Origin: Bacteroidota bacterium | GTDB lineage: Bacteria; Bacteroidota; Bacteroidia; UKL13-3 | DNA: 64,000 nt | Direction: 5' to 3' | Assembly: GCA_947460345.1 (NCBI GenBank) | Contig: CANHGM010000001.1 | Span: forward strand, 168,518-232,517 | Shown here: piece by piece, positions 34,759 through 43,763 of the stretch | How positions within the stretch are numbered: position 1 is the first letter of the stretch | How the letters are laid out: every line of letters starts with the position of its first letter | Program-made: the position numbers and the translations under genes | Notes under the pieces: generated by a model | What the model saw: the letters and a program-made list of their open reading frames with translations, nothing else | Told to the model about the DNA's origin: nothing | The model's database searches: none

Positions 34759-35943
34759 TTATTTTTTTAATTCGCTCACAGCCAACCAAGCCATCAATCC
34801 CATTCCTGTTTCTATGGCGGTTTCGTCTATATCAAATCTTGGGTTATGAACAGATGCGGTAATACCTTTGGCTTCATTTCGAGTACCTAATCTATAAAAG
34901 CAGGCAGGCATATACTGGCTATAAAAACTAAAGTCTTCAGCAGCCATCCATATATCTAAATCTAAAACATGACCAGCACCCAAATAATCTATGGCAGCTA
35001 TTTTATGTCTTTTGGTTAGCTCTATATCATTATATAAAAATGGATATCCTTTCTCTATATTAAAATCAACAGTACCACCCATACCTTCAACTAAATGTTC
35101 GGCAAGCGTTTTCATTTTTACATGGGCTTGTTCTCTCCATGTTTCGTCTAATGTTCTAAACGTGCCTTCTATATATACTTCATCAGGTATCACATTGGTT
35201 GCACCATTGGCAATTACTTTTCCAAAACTTAACACGGTGGGTATAATAGGGCTGGCCATACGGCTCACTAGTTGTTGCAAAGCCACAATCATATGTGATG
35301 AAATAAGTACAGGGTCTATATTCAAATGTGGCATAGCTCCGTGTCCGCCTTTTCCTTTTACTGTTATATAAAGCTCATCAGTACTAGCCATATATAATCC
35401 TTCTCTAAAACCTACCTTGCCTGCAGGTATAAGAGGCATAACGTGCTGGCCAGTGATATTGGTTGGAGTAGGATTTTCAAGTGCTTTTTCTTTAATCATC
35501 ATTGATGCTCCTCCTGGCAATGTTTCTTCTCCTGGTTGAAATAAAATTTTAACAGTTCCCTCCCATTCTTCTCTTAATTCAAATAAAATTTTTGCTGCTC
35601 CTAACAAACACGTGGTATGTACATCATGTCCGCATGCGTGCATTACACCTGGGTTTGTACTAATATATTCGCATGAGTTTAACTCAGTAATAGGCAGTGC
35701 ATCAATATCTGCCCTTAAAGCTATAACTTTTTTATCTTTATTTTTTCCTTCTATTAAAGCCACCCAACCTGTCCCTGCCTTCTTTTCAATTTTGGTAATG
35801 CCAATTTTTATCAGTTGATCATATATATATGCTGAGGTTCTAAATTCTTGAAAACTTAACTCAGGATTAGCATGTAAATGTCTTCTGATGGCCACATGTT
35901 CCTCAAAGTATTGTAGGCTAAGTTGCTTTATTTTTTCAATCAT
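34759..35943 (-). CDS. M20-family amidohydrolase (N-acyl-amino-acid/hippurate hydrolase type)
   Basis: 394 residues. N-terminal region RRHLHANPELSFQE is the hallmark of the amidohydrolase/AbgB-like M20D group. Metal ligands include the MHACGHDVHTT block, the Glu-Glu pair in FQPGEETLPGGA, the GQHVMP His, and a final His in ASVHNPRFDID. A dimerisation domain sits in the middle (VKGKGGHGAMPH). It should hydrolyse N-acyl amino acids or related amides in the cytoplasm, since there is no signal peptide. It is the last gene of a glyA-osmC-rlmB-M20 run with gaps of 9-24 bases. Confidence 0.92.
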   Translation of the reverse strand: MIEKIKQLSLQYFEEHVAIRRHLHANPELSFQEFRTSAYIYDQLIKIGITKIEKKAGTGWVALIEGKNKDKKVIALRADIDALPITELNSCEYISTNPGVMHACGHDVHTTCLLGAAKILFELREEWEGTVKILFQPGEETLPGGASMMIKEKALENPTPTNITGQHVMPLIPAGKVGFREGLYMASTDELYITVKGKGGHGAMPHLNIDPVLISSHMIVALQQLVSRMASPIIPTVLSFGKVIANGATNVIPDEVYIEGTFRTLDETWREQAHVKMKTLAEHLVEGMGGTVDFNIEKGYPFLYNDIELTKRHKIAAIDYLGAGHVLDLDIWMAAEDFSFYSQYMPACFYRLGTRNEAKGITASVHNPRFDIDETAIETGMGLMAWLAVSELKK

Positions 35944-35962
35944 GGTTCAACAAATATATGGG

Positions 35963-36712
35963 TTATAAGTGATGTCTTTGTCTGATGCATTCATATAGTA
36001 AAATTCCACATGCTACTGAAACATTTAATGATTCAATTTGGCCATATTGAGGGATTTTCACCAATTCATCTGTATACTTAAGCAATACTCTAGAAATTCC
36101 TTTTTCTTCACTACCCATCATGATGGCAATAGGGTCATTCATTTCTACATCATATATATATTTAGAGGCCTTCTCTGATGCTGATATAATTTTTACACCT
36201 GATTCTTTTAAATATACCAATGTTTGAATAAGACTTTGACTTCTACAAAGTTTAATATGATTTAAAGCACCTGCTGAAGTTTTTACGGCATCTTCGTTTA
36301 TTTTTGCTGCTCCATCTGCTGGTATAATAATAGCATCAACCCCAGTAATTTCGGCTGTTCTACAAATAGCTCCAAAGTTTCTGACATCTACTATATGGTC
36401 TAAAATTAATAACAAAGGAAGTCTGCCTGCTTCAAAAGTACTTCTGACAATATTTTCTATATCATGATACTCTACACTTGCAGCCTCTGCCATCACACCT
36501 TGGTGGTTTTTGTCTTTAAATCTATCAAAAAAATCGCGTTGTACTTTTTGAATTGGAATTTGCAATTCTCTAGCTTTAGTTTTAAGCTCTTCTGTAAGCG
36601 GATTTTGTAATTGATTTTGAATATATATTCTTTGTAATGGTCTGCCAGCAATAACAGCTTCTAATACTGCTCTAGTACCAAATAATATTTGTTGTTGATT
36701 AGAATTAGTCAT
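35963..36712 (-). CDS. rlmB: 23S rRNA (guanosine-2'-O-)-methyltransferase RlmB
   Basis: 249 residues, a SpoU/TrmH-type SPOUT methyltransferase. An N-terminal RNA-binding domain (ILFGTRAVLEAVIAGRPLQRIYI) precedes the knotted catalytic domain with motif 1 (LILDHIVDVRNFGAICRTAE, Asn and Arg conserved), motif 2 (AIMMGSEEKGISR) and motif 3 (IPQYGQIESLNVSVACGILLYE). It methylates a 23S rRNA guanosine 2'-O (G2251 in E. coli). Located 24 bases after osmC in the same direction. Confidence 0.92.
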   Translation of the reverse strand: MTNSNQQQILFGTRAVLEAVIAGRPLQRIYIQNQLQNPLTEELKTKARELQIPIQKVQRDFFDRFKDKNHQGVMAEAASVEYHDIENIVRSTFEAGRLPLLLILDHIVDVRNFGAICRTAEITGVDAIIIPADGAAKINEDAVKTSAGALNHIKLCRSQSLIQTLVYLKESGVKIISASEKASKYIYDVEMNDPIAIMMGSEEKGISRVLLKYTDELVKIPQYGQIESLNVSVACGILLYECIRQRHHL

Positions 36713-36736
36713 CTGTGTATTTTAAAATTATATATA

Positions 36737-37201
36737 TTATTTCACACCACAAGTTGGCTGATGTTTTATTTCAAAATTGCAAGAGTTGGCAATAAAACAT
36801 TTGCTGTTAGCAGCGTGATGTAAACTTATGGCTTTAGCTATCATATGCTCCTCACTCACAATAACATTAGGCTTTAGAGTGACTTCTATAAATTTCCCTT
36901 TATCTAAATCTAAAATGCCTGTAGCTTGGTCAGTGTATGCAGTTACTATAATACCAGCATCAGCACATAAGTGCAAATACCAAAGCATATGGCAAGTAGA
37001 AAGTGCTGAAATAAAAAAATCTTCTGGGTTGTGTTTGGTGGCATCGCCTTTAAACAATGGGTCAGTGCTACATTGTATATCTACTTTATGTTCAACTGAA
37101 ACTATATGGTTTCTGTTATAATCAGTATATCCAGAAGTGCCAGTTCCTATGTTTCCTGTCCATTCAGTTTTGATAGTAAAAGGATGTAAATTGTTTGACA
37201 T
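36737..37201 (-). CDS. OsmC-family peroxiredoxin-like protein
   Basis: 154 residues of the OsmC/Ohr fold. One conserved Cys lies in ISALSTCHMLWYLHLCADAG, the helix of the first active Cys in OsmC proteins, and a second in HAANSKCFIANSC near the C-terminus, as in two-Cys OsmC enzymes. These reduce organic hydroperoxides using the Cys pair. The closing SCNFEIKHQP matches the family. It starts 9 bases after glyA and is probably co-transcribed. Confidence 0.88.
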   Translation of the reverse strand: MSNNLHPFTIKTEWTGNIGTGTSGYTDYNRNHIVSVEHKVDIQCSTDPLFKGDATKHNPEDFFISALSTCHMLWYLHLCADAGIIVTAYTDQATGILDLDKGKFIEVTLKPNVIVSEEHMIAKAISLHHAANSKCFIANSCNFEIKHQPTCGVK

Positions 37202-37210
37202 TAATTTTTA

Positions 37211-38482
37211 TTACGCATATAAAGGGAAATCAGTAGCTATTTTAATAGCTTCATTTTTCACCTCAGCAAGTACTGTCTCATTTTCATTATTCAGTAATGC
37301 TTTATCAATTAACTGAGCCACTTCTATAAATTGCTTTTCTTTAAGACCTCTTGTTGTCATGGCTGATGTTCCAATTCTCATACCAGAGGTTACAAACGGA
37401 CTTTTATCATCAAAAGGCACCATGTTTTTATTCAGCGTGATGCCTGCTTTAACTAAAGTGTTTTCAGCTAATTTTCCATTTAAGTTTTTACTTCTTAAAT
37501 CTATAAGCATCATATGGTTGTCAGTTCCACCAGAAATGACCTTATAACCTAAATCTACAAATGCATTTGCCATAGCTCTAGCATTTTGTATTACTTGGCC
37601 CGCATATATTTTATATTCATCAGTTAAGTCTTCACCAAAAGCTACTGCTTTAGCTGCTATTACATGCTCTAGCGGCCCCCCTTGAGTACCCGGGAACACA
37701 GCACCATCAAGCACTGCACTCATCATTTTTGTTTCTCCTTTAGGTGTTTTTAGTCCCCAAGGATTTTCAAAATCTTGTCCCATCATTATAACACCACCTC
37801 TTGGTCCACGAAGTGTTTTATGAGTGGTACTTGTTACTATATGACAATGAGGAATCGGATTGTTTAAATATCCTTTTGCAATTAAACCTGCAGGATGTGA
37901 AATATCAGCTAAAAGTAAAGCCCCCACATAATCAGCAACTTCTCTTAATTTTTTATAATCCCAATCACGACTATAAGAAGATGCCCCACAAATAATTAAT
38001 TTAGGTTTTTCACGTTTGGCAATGTCTTCAATTTTATTAAAATCTATGGTTCCTGTTTCTGCTTCAACACCATAAAAAGATGGTTGATATAATTTACCTG
38101 AAAAATTTACAGATGAGCCATGAGTTAAATGCCCTCCATGGCTTAAGTCAAAGCCTAATATTTTATCTCCTGCATTTAAACAACCTAGCATTACAGCAGC
38201 ATTTGCTTGTGCTCCACTGTGCGGTTGAACATTGGCCCAAGCTGTCCCAAAAAGTTCTTTTAATCTATCAATAGCTAATTGTTCAACTTCATCTACCACC
38301 TCACATCCTCCATAATATCTTTTTCCCGGTAAACCTTCAGCATACTTATTTGTTAAGCAACTACCCATTGCTTGCATCACTTGTTTGCTCACAAAATTCT
38401 CAGAAGCTATTAATTCAACTCCTTGTTTTTGTCTTTGTAACTCTCTATCAATCAGATTAAATATCTTTTCGTCTCTTTGCAT
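37211..38482 (-). CDS. glyA: Serine hydroxymethyltransferase
   Basis: 423 residues from the ATG at 38482 ([15 protein letters not shown]); the frame upstream for 11 codons is not family-like. Signature blocks: [53 protein letters not shown], and the PLP lysine K222 in [14 protein letters not shown]. It converts serine and tetrahydrofolate to glycine and 5,10-methylene-THF, feeding the one-carbon pool that the MetH pair at 3.7-7.5 kb uses. First gene of a four-gene run with osmC, rlmB and an M20 hydrolase. Confidence 0.97.
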   Translation of the reverse strand: MQRDEKIFNLIDRELQRQKQGVELIASENFVSKQVMQAMGSCLTNKYAEGLPGKRYYGGCEVVDEVEQLAIDRLKELFGTAWANVQPHSGAQANAAVMLGCLNAGDKILGFDLSHGGHLTHGSSVNFSGKLYQPSFYGVEAETGTIDFNKIEDIAKREKPKLIICGASSYSRDWDYKKLREVADYVGALLLADISHPAGLIAKGYLNNPIPHCHIVTSTTHKTLRGPRGGVIMMGQDFENPWGLKTPKGETKMMSAVLDGAVFPGTQGGPLEHVIAAKAVAFGEDLTDEYKIYAGQVIQNARAMANAFVDLGYKVISGGTDNHMMLIDLRSKNLNGKLAENTLVKAGITLNKNMVPFDDKSPFVTSGMRIGTSAMTTRGLKEKQFIEVAQLIDKALLNNENETVLAEVKNEAIKIATDFPLYA

Positions 38483-38548
38483 ACGCAGGTTTTTTTTAAG
38501 GCTGCAAGATAACAAAGAATTGAAATTAAATTGATTGAAAATGTATAC

Positions 38549-39697
38549 TTAGTCTAATTGGTCTATCCACATAAACTTATTTTTTAAAATAGAATTTGTA
38601 TTATAAAAAATAACTCCTTGTAAACCATAAGACTTAGACAACTGATACTGTTTTTTAATCCCTGCATGACCATTCCATGATGGTGTTTTTTCACCTACAC
38701 GATATGAAGCTAAACCAGCATATATATGTTTACCATAGCTGTGATTTTTCCACCATTGAGCCAATACATGATAGTCGCACAATTTATTCCCGCATTCCCA
38801 ATAGAGTTGAGGTGCAGCATAGTCAATCCAATCATTTTTCATCCATTTCAAAATGTCAGCATATAAATCATCATAATTAGTTTGACCAGCTCTAGTATAT
38901 GAACCTGCTGTATCGCTTGAAGCATTTCTCCATACGCCAAACGGGCTAATACCAAAAGGAAGGTTGGGTTTAATAGACTTTATGGTATCATGTAACATAT
39001 GAATCACCGTATCAACATTACTTCTTCTCCAATCATCTAATAAAAGTCCTCTATTAAATTTAAGATAAGTGTTTGCATCAGGGAACGGATTACCTGCTTG
39101 TCTATATGGGTAAAAATAATCGTCCATATGTAGTCCATCAACATCATACTTAGTCACTATTTCAGCTGCTATATTGGTGATATATTTCCAAACTTCTGGT
39201 AATCCTGGGTTGAACAATTTTTGTCTGCCATAGGTAATAAACCACTCTGGATGGGTTTTAGTGATATGCCCTGGTGACTGAGCAGGTCCATATATGTTTT
39301 GAACAGCTCTATATGGGTTCATCCATGCATGTAAAGACATTTTTCTTTTGTGGCATTCTTCAATAGCAAAAGCAAGTGGATCATAGCCGGGATCGGTTCC
39401 TTGGTCGCCAGTCAAATATATACTCCAAGGTTCATAACTTGATAAATAGAAAGCATCAGCTGCCGGTCTCACTTGCATAAATACTGCATTGAAACCTTTT
39501 TGCTTTAAAAAATCTAATATATATATTAACTCTTTTTGTTGTGCTTCGGCACTTAATCCTTTTTTTGATGGCCAATCAATATTGTCTACGGTAGTAAGCC
39601 ACGCTCCTCTTAAACTGGAACTATCTGATTGTGCACATGACGATAACACAATAAAATATAAAGGGAGAATATAGAAGATTTTTTTAATGCAATTCAT
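38549..39697 (-). CDS. Glycosyl-hydrolase-like 10 (GHL10/DUF187) lipoprotein
   Basis: 382 residues. The signal ends in the lipobox VLSSC (Cys21), so it is a predicted lipoprotein. The GHL10 domain fills the rest: LRGAWLTTVDNIDWPS at the start, NAVFMQVRPAADAFY, PWSIYLTGDQGTDPGYDPL, HAWMNPYRA, YDVDGLHMDDYFYPY, PFGISPFGVWRN and WIDYAAPQLYWECG. These are the standard blocks of this TIM-barrel family, thought to act on glycans, possibly peptidoglycan; a true activity is shown for few members. It lies 66 bases upstream of glyA on the same strand. Confidence 0.9.
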   Translation of the reverse strand: MNCIKKIFYILPLYFIVLSSCAQSDSSSLRGAWLTTVDNIDWPSKKGLSAEAQQKELIYILDFLKQKGFNAVFMQVRPAADAFYLSSYEPWSIYLTGDQGTDPGYDPLAFAIEECHKRKMSLHAWMNPYRAVQNIYGPAQSPGHITKTHPEWFITYGRQKLFNPGLPEVWKYITNIAAEIVTKYDVDGLHMDDYFYPYRQAGNPFPDANTYLKFNRGLLLDDWRRSNVDTVIHMLHDTIKSIKPNLPFGISPFGVWRNASSDTAGSYTRAGQTNYDDLYADILKWMKNDWIDYAAPQLYWECGNKLCDYHVLAQWWKNHSYGKHIYAGLASYRVGEKTPSWNGHAGIKKQYQLSKSYGLQGVIFYNTNSILKNKFMWIDQLD

Positions 39698-39847
39698 TCT
39701 GTTGATTCTACATGCAAAATTAAACCCAAGTACTCACGAATCTTTTTTTGTTATCAACTAGGTATCCTAAAAAGTTTACACTAAAAATTAGATTTAATAT
39801 ATTTATCTTAACATTAAAGTTTGTAAGCAACTAATTTTCTTGTATAA

Positions 39848-42800
39848 TTGTCTTTACTTTTAAATATATTTTTGATCAATTATATAAAACATATACTTAT
39901 ATTATTTTTATTAATTAAGGTATCAATTGCTTCAGCCATTGATGTGCATCAGTCATTTATTCAAAACAAAGGTCAGTTAGATTCTCAAGTTTTGTTTGAA
40001 AAACAACTTCCCAATGGTTCTTTATTTATAGAGGATGGCTTACTCAAATTTGTGTATTATAATGAGCAAGAATGGAAACAAATAATTGCTCACCCTATCC
40101 CCAAAACGTTTAACAAAAAACCTAAAACTTTACATTACCACACTTTAATTCTAAAGTTTGAAGGTGCACATTTTAATAACGTTTCAACTAATAACGAAGC
40201 CATTGGGTTTATTAATTATTACCTCCAAAACAATCCAAAAAACTGGGCCTCAAATGTTAAAGGATTTGGTGAGTTATATTTTAAAAACGTTTGGCCAAAA
40301 ATTGATTTAGAAATTATAGCACAAGGCAATAGTTTCAAATATAATTTTATTATACATGTAGGTGCTGATATAGGGAAAATTAAAACTTCATATGAAGGTG
40401 CTACTTATCTAAAACTGAAAAATAAAAACAACTTAACTATAAAAACTTCAGTAAACGAATATATAGAAAAATTACCTCTAGCATATATAAAAAAAGAGGG
40501 AGCTATCCAGCCTATTTCATGTAATTATATTCTCAATAACAACACTATTTCATTTTCAACCTCAAAAGATTATTCTGCATATACATTGGTGCTTGACCCA
40601 ATTCTGGTTTTTTCTACTTACTCTGGTTCTACGGTTGATAATTTTGGGTTTACTGCTACCTATGATAGCAAAGGCTCTTTATATGCTGGAGGCATTGCCT
40701 CAAAGCCAACTAAATTCCCATCTGGGCGTTATCCAACTACTGTTGGTGCTTTTCAATATAGCTATGGTGGGGGTGATGGAAATGGCTGGGAAGGTTTTCC
40801 GTGTGATATAAGCATAAGCAAATACACTCCCAACGGCGATTCACTGGTGTGGGCAACGTATTTAGGTGGCACAAAAAACGAATATCCTCACAGTATAGTA
40901 GTTGATCAAAATGACCAACTCATTGTTTTTGGAACAACAACATCAAGAGATTTCCCGACCACTGTTACAGCCTTTGACACCAGTTTTAATGGCTCGTTTG
41001 ATATTATAGTTTCAAAATTTAGTCATGATGGATCTAAGCTTATAGGCTCTAGTTATATTGGTGGCTCAGCTGAAGATGGCTTTAACGTTGACGGACCTCT
41101 AAAATATAATTATGCTGATGAGTTTAGAGGCGAAGTAGATGTTGACAACTATGGCAGTATATATATTGCCACTTGTACAAGAAGTAAAAATTTTCCAGTA
41201 TCCGCATTTGCCCCACAAACTAAAGCCAATGATTCTTTAGAGGCAGTAATGATAAAACTAGATAGCAATCTTGTAAAGCTTGATTGGAGTAGCTATTGGG
41301 GAATGAAAGGAGAAGATGCTTTTTACTCTATAGAAATTGTAAACGACACTTTAGTATATATTGGTGGAAGCACTACTAGTAAAGGAATGCTCACAGATAC
41401 TTTAGCTATAGACACAGCATACAAAGGTGGCAGAGCTGATGGCTATATAGCTTGTTTTACCAATGACAGCCTTAAATATATAAGAGCAACTTATATTGGT
41501 ACCAGCGAGTATAATCAAGTATATTTTATAGAACAAGACATTAAAGGTAAAATATATGCAACTGGGCAAACAGATGGGGTGTTTCCTATAGTTGGTTCGG
41601 TATATAGTCAACCCAATTCAGGTCAATTTATCATAAAATTATCGCCAGATTTAAGACAAGTTATTTTGTCTACAACTTTTGGTAATGGCAGTCAGACAGC
41701 TGATTTAAAACCTTCTGCTTTTATGGTAGATTATTGCGAAAATGTATATTTTTCAGGCTGGGGTAGTGATGTAGCAAACCCATCAGACCAAGTAGGAACC
41801 ACATTAGGCTTATATGTTAGCAATAATGCAGTTCAAAAAACTACTGATGGGAATGATTTTTATCTCATAGTGTTTTCTAAGAATTTACAAGGCGTTGCCT
41901 ATGCTACTTTTTTTGGTTCGCCTGGCCAATCAGGCGAGTTTAGCGACCATGTTGACGGAGGTACAAGTAGATTTGACCCAAGAGGTGTTGTATATCAATC
42001 AGTGTGCAGCAGTTGCCCCGCAGGTAATCTTTCTAATATTAGCAATTTCCCTACTACAGCCTCTGCTTTTTCAAAAACAAACCCAAGTCCTAGATGCAGC
42101 AATGCTTCATTTAAAATAGATTTTCAAATTTCTAACGCTGTAATTGCTGACTTTACAGTACTTCCAAGGTCACAATGTTTCCCGGGTAATATTACCATTA
42201 CAAATAAGAGCATTGGTGGTAAAAAGTTTTTTTGGGATTTTGGCGACGGAAAACAAGACACAGCTAAAAACCCTTCACACATATATACGCAAGCTGGTGA
42301 ATATAATATACGACTCATTGTATATGACAGCAACAGCTGTAATGTTATGGATACAGCGTATAGAAACATTACGTTGCTTCAAACAGGTGATGCTAAGTTT
42401 GACATAATCAAAGATTCATGTTCATATAAGGTTTCAGTGTTAAACAAATCAAATTATATATTAAGCACAGAATGGCATTGGGGCGATGGTAGCAAAGACA
42501 CCACTACAAATGCTTCACATACATATACAAGCAAAGGTAGTTACACCATCAAACTCATTTTAAACAAAGGACTGCCATGTAGTGACAGTATTGAACAAAC
42601 GATAACACTTAAGGTAGATTCAAATATAAAAGCTGGTTTTACCAAAACGCCAGCAAGTGGTTGCAACCCTCTCACTGTTAACTTTACTAATACCAGCAAT
42701 ACCAAAGGAGCTTATCTGTGGAGTTTTGGAGATGGAAAAACTGATACAGTTGAAAATCCGGTTCATATTTATAAAGATTCAGGTATATATATAGTAAAGT

Positions 42801-43399
42801 TAAAGTTAGTAGATATATATGGTTGCGGGTTAAAAGATTCATTGACTGACACAATAAGAGTAAATCCTAAAGCACAAGCAGCTTTTAATACTGCAACAAA
42901 ACTGTGTGATCTTACAGTTGATATATACAATCAAACTATTGATGGAAAACCTTACTTTTGGGATTTTGGTGATGGACAAACAGACACAAATACATCACCT
43001 TCTTATACCTATAAAAAAGGTGGCACCTATACCATTAGACTAATCACAGGTGTTGGAACTCTCTGTCCTGATACTGCAGAACAAACTTTAGAAATAAAAC
43101 AAGATAGCTCAGGCGACTTAGTGATGCCCAATGTATTCACGCCTGATGAAGATGGTATGAATGATTGTTTTAAGCCTGGAGGCGTTCAAAGTGGTTGTGA
43201 TGATTTTAAAATGTATATATACAATATGTGGGGAGAATTGCTTTTTGAAACTGAAGACATCAATAATTGCTGGACAGGAAAAGATAAAAACAACAAAGAA
43301 CACCCAACTGGCACTTATTATTGGTTGATGGAGGTGGCTAAAGGCAAAGGCAAAAAAATAAAAACAAAAGGGCATGTATTGTTGCTTCGAAAAGAATAA
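39848..43399 (+). CDS. Large secreted SBBP/PKD protein with T9SS type B (gliding-associated) sorting domain
   Basis: 1183 residues from a TTG at 39848; no in-frame ATG exists before the signal peptide, so TTG is the likely start. Layout: signal peptide (about 10-30); DUF7948-like N-terminal domain (FIQNKGQLDSQVLFE ... about 255); SBBP-type beta-propeller repeats (about 255-690; YLGGTKNEYPHSIVVD and similar); Cys-rich link; four PKD domains at about 760, 846, 927 and 1011 (FFWDFGDGKQD, EWHWGDGSKD, YLWSFGDGKTD, YFWDFGDGQTD); and a C-terminal type B sorting domain from ~1091 (VFTPDEDGMNDCFKP, YIYNMWGELLFET, TGTYYWLMEV, GHVLLLRKE). It should be exported by the T9SS as an adhesin or surface matrix protein. 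Specific ligand unknown. Confidence 0.9.
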   Translation: MSLLLNIFLINYIKHILILFLLIKVSIASAIDVHQSFIQNKGQLDSQVLFEKQLPNGSLFIEDGLLKFVYYNEQEWKQIIAHPIPKTFNKKPKTLHYHTLILKFEGAHFNNVSTNNEAIGFINYYLQNNPKNWASNVKGFGELYFKNVWPKIDLEIIAQGNSFKYNFIIHVGADIGKIKTSYEGATYLKLKNKNNLTIKTSVNEYIEKLPLAYIKKEGAIQPISCNYILNNNTISFSTSKDYSAYTLVLDPILVFSTYSGSTVDNFGFTATYDSKGSLYAGGIASKPTKFPSGRYPTTVGAFQYSYGGGDGNGWEGFPCDISISKYTPNGDSLVWATYLGGTKNEYPHSIVVDQNDQLIVFGTTTSRDFPTTVTAFDTSFNGSFDIIVSKFSHDGSKLIGSSYIGGSAEDGFNVDGPLKYNYADEFRGEVDVDNYGSIYIATCTRSKNFPVSAFAPQTKANDSLEAVMIKLDSNLVKLDWSSYWGMKGEDAFYSIEIVNDTLVYIGGSTTSKGMLTDTLAIDTAYKGGRADGYIACFTNDSLKYIRATYIGTSEYNQVYFIEQDIKGKIYATGQTDGVFPIVGSVYSQPNSGQFIIKLSPDLRQVILSTTFGNGSQTADLKPSAFMVDYCENVYFSGWGSDVANPSDQVGTTLGLYVSNNAVQKTTDGNDFYLIVFSKNLQGVAYATFFGSPGQSGEFSDHVDGGTSRFDPRGVVYQSVCSSCPAGNLSNISNFPTTASAFSKTNPSPRCSNASFKIDFQISNAVIADFTVLPRSQCFPGNITITNKSIGGKKFFWDFGDGKQDTAKNPSHIYTQAGEYNIRLIVYDSNSCNVMDTAYRNITLLQTGDAKFDIIKDSCSYKVSVLNKSNYILSTEWHWGDGSKDTTTNASHTYTSKGSYTIKLILNKGLPCSDSIEQTITLKVDSNIKAGFTKTPASGCNPLTVNFTNTSNTKGAYLWSFGDGKTDTVENPVHIYKDSGIYIVKLKLVDIYGCGLKDSLTDTIRVNPKAQAAFNTATKLCDLTVDIYNQTIDGKPYFWDFGDGQTDTNTSPSYTYKKGGTYTIRLITGVGTLCPDTAEQTLEIKQDSSGDLVMPNVFTPDEDGMNDCFKPGGVQSGCDDFKMYIYNMWGELLFETEDINNCWTGKDKNNKEHPTGTYYWLMEVAKGKGKKIKTKGHVLLLRKE

Positions 43400-43407
43400 T
43401 CATTCAA

Positions 43408-43415
43408 TACCTTTG
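43408..43415 (+). promoter_or_regulatory. -7 promoter element of the DciA-like gene
   Basis: TACCTTTG, an exact TAnnTTTG, starts 8 bases after the preceding stop and ends 10 bases before the ATG at 43426. A TTG at 43382-43384 lies 23 bases upstream as a possible -33. Again the predicted leader is very short. Confidence 0.45.
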
Positions 43416-43425
43416 CTCTAATAAA

Positions 43426-43704
43426 ATGGCAGAAGAATTAAAAGATACCTTAGCTAAACTTCTAAATAAGTACAAACTTGCCGAGCCTTTGGCCAGGTAT
43501 GATATCGTAAATTCATGGGAAGCCATTATGGGTAAAGTAATTGCAAAACACACCCTCAAAGTTTATATCAGAGGCAAAGTAATGTATATACATGTAGACT
43601 CTTCTGCTTTAAGAAATGAACTAGTCTATGCTCAAGACACTATCATAAAACTTGTAAATGACCATGCAGGAAATAAGATTATAAATGAAGTAGTATTGTA
43701 TTAA
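43426..43704 (+). CDS. DUF721/DciA-like protein
   Basis: 92 residues. The DUF721 core is recognisable: a helical start (DTLAKLLNKYKLAEPLARYDIVNSWEAIMGKVIAKHT) and beta strands (LKVYIRGKVMYIHVDSSALRNELVYAQDTIIKLVNDHAG). DciA proteins load the replicative helicase DnaB in bacteria lacking DnaC or DnaI. This short form carries only the KH-like domain. It has its own -7 element and is followed directly by a strong bidirectional terminator. Confidence 0.88.
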   Translation: MAEELKDTLAKLLNKYKLAEPLARYDIVNSWEAIMGKVIAKHTLKVYIRGKVMYIHVDSSALRNELVYAQDTIIKLVNDHAGNKIINEVVLY

Positions 43705-43709
43705 AAAAT

Positions 43710-43747
43710 AAAAAAAGGAGGCTGTAATTATACAGCCTCCTTTTTTT
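43710..43747. terminator. Bidirectional intrinsic terminator
   Basis: Seven As, GGAGGCTGTA (43717-43726), loop ATTA, TACAGCCTCC (43731-43740), then seven Ts. The stem is perfect, and both strands give a GC-rich hairpin followed by a U run. It sits between the DciA-like gene (plus, ending 43704) and the giant beta-helix gene (minus, ending 43764), so it can end both transcripts. Confidence 0.95.
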
Positions 43748-43763
43748 GAATGAGTATTCAGTT

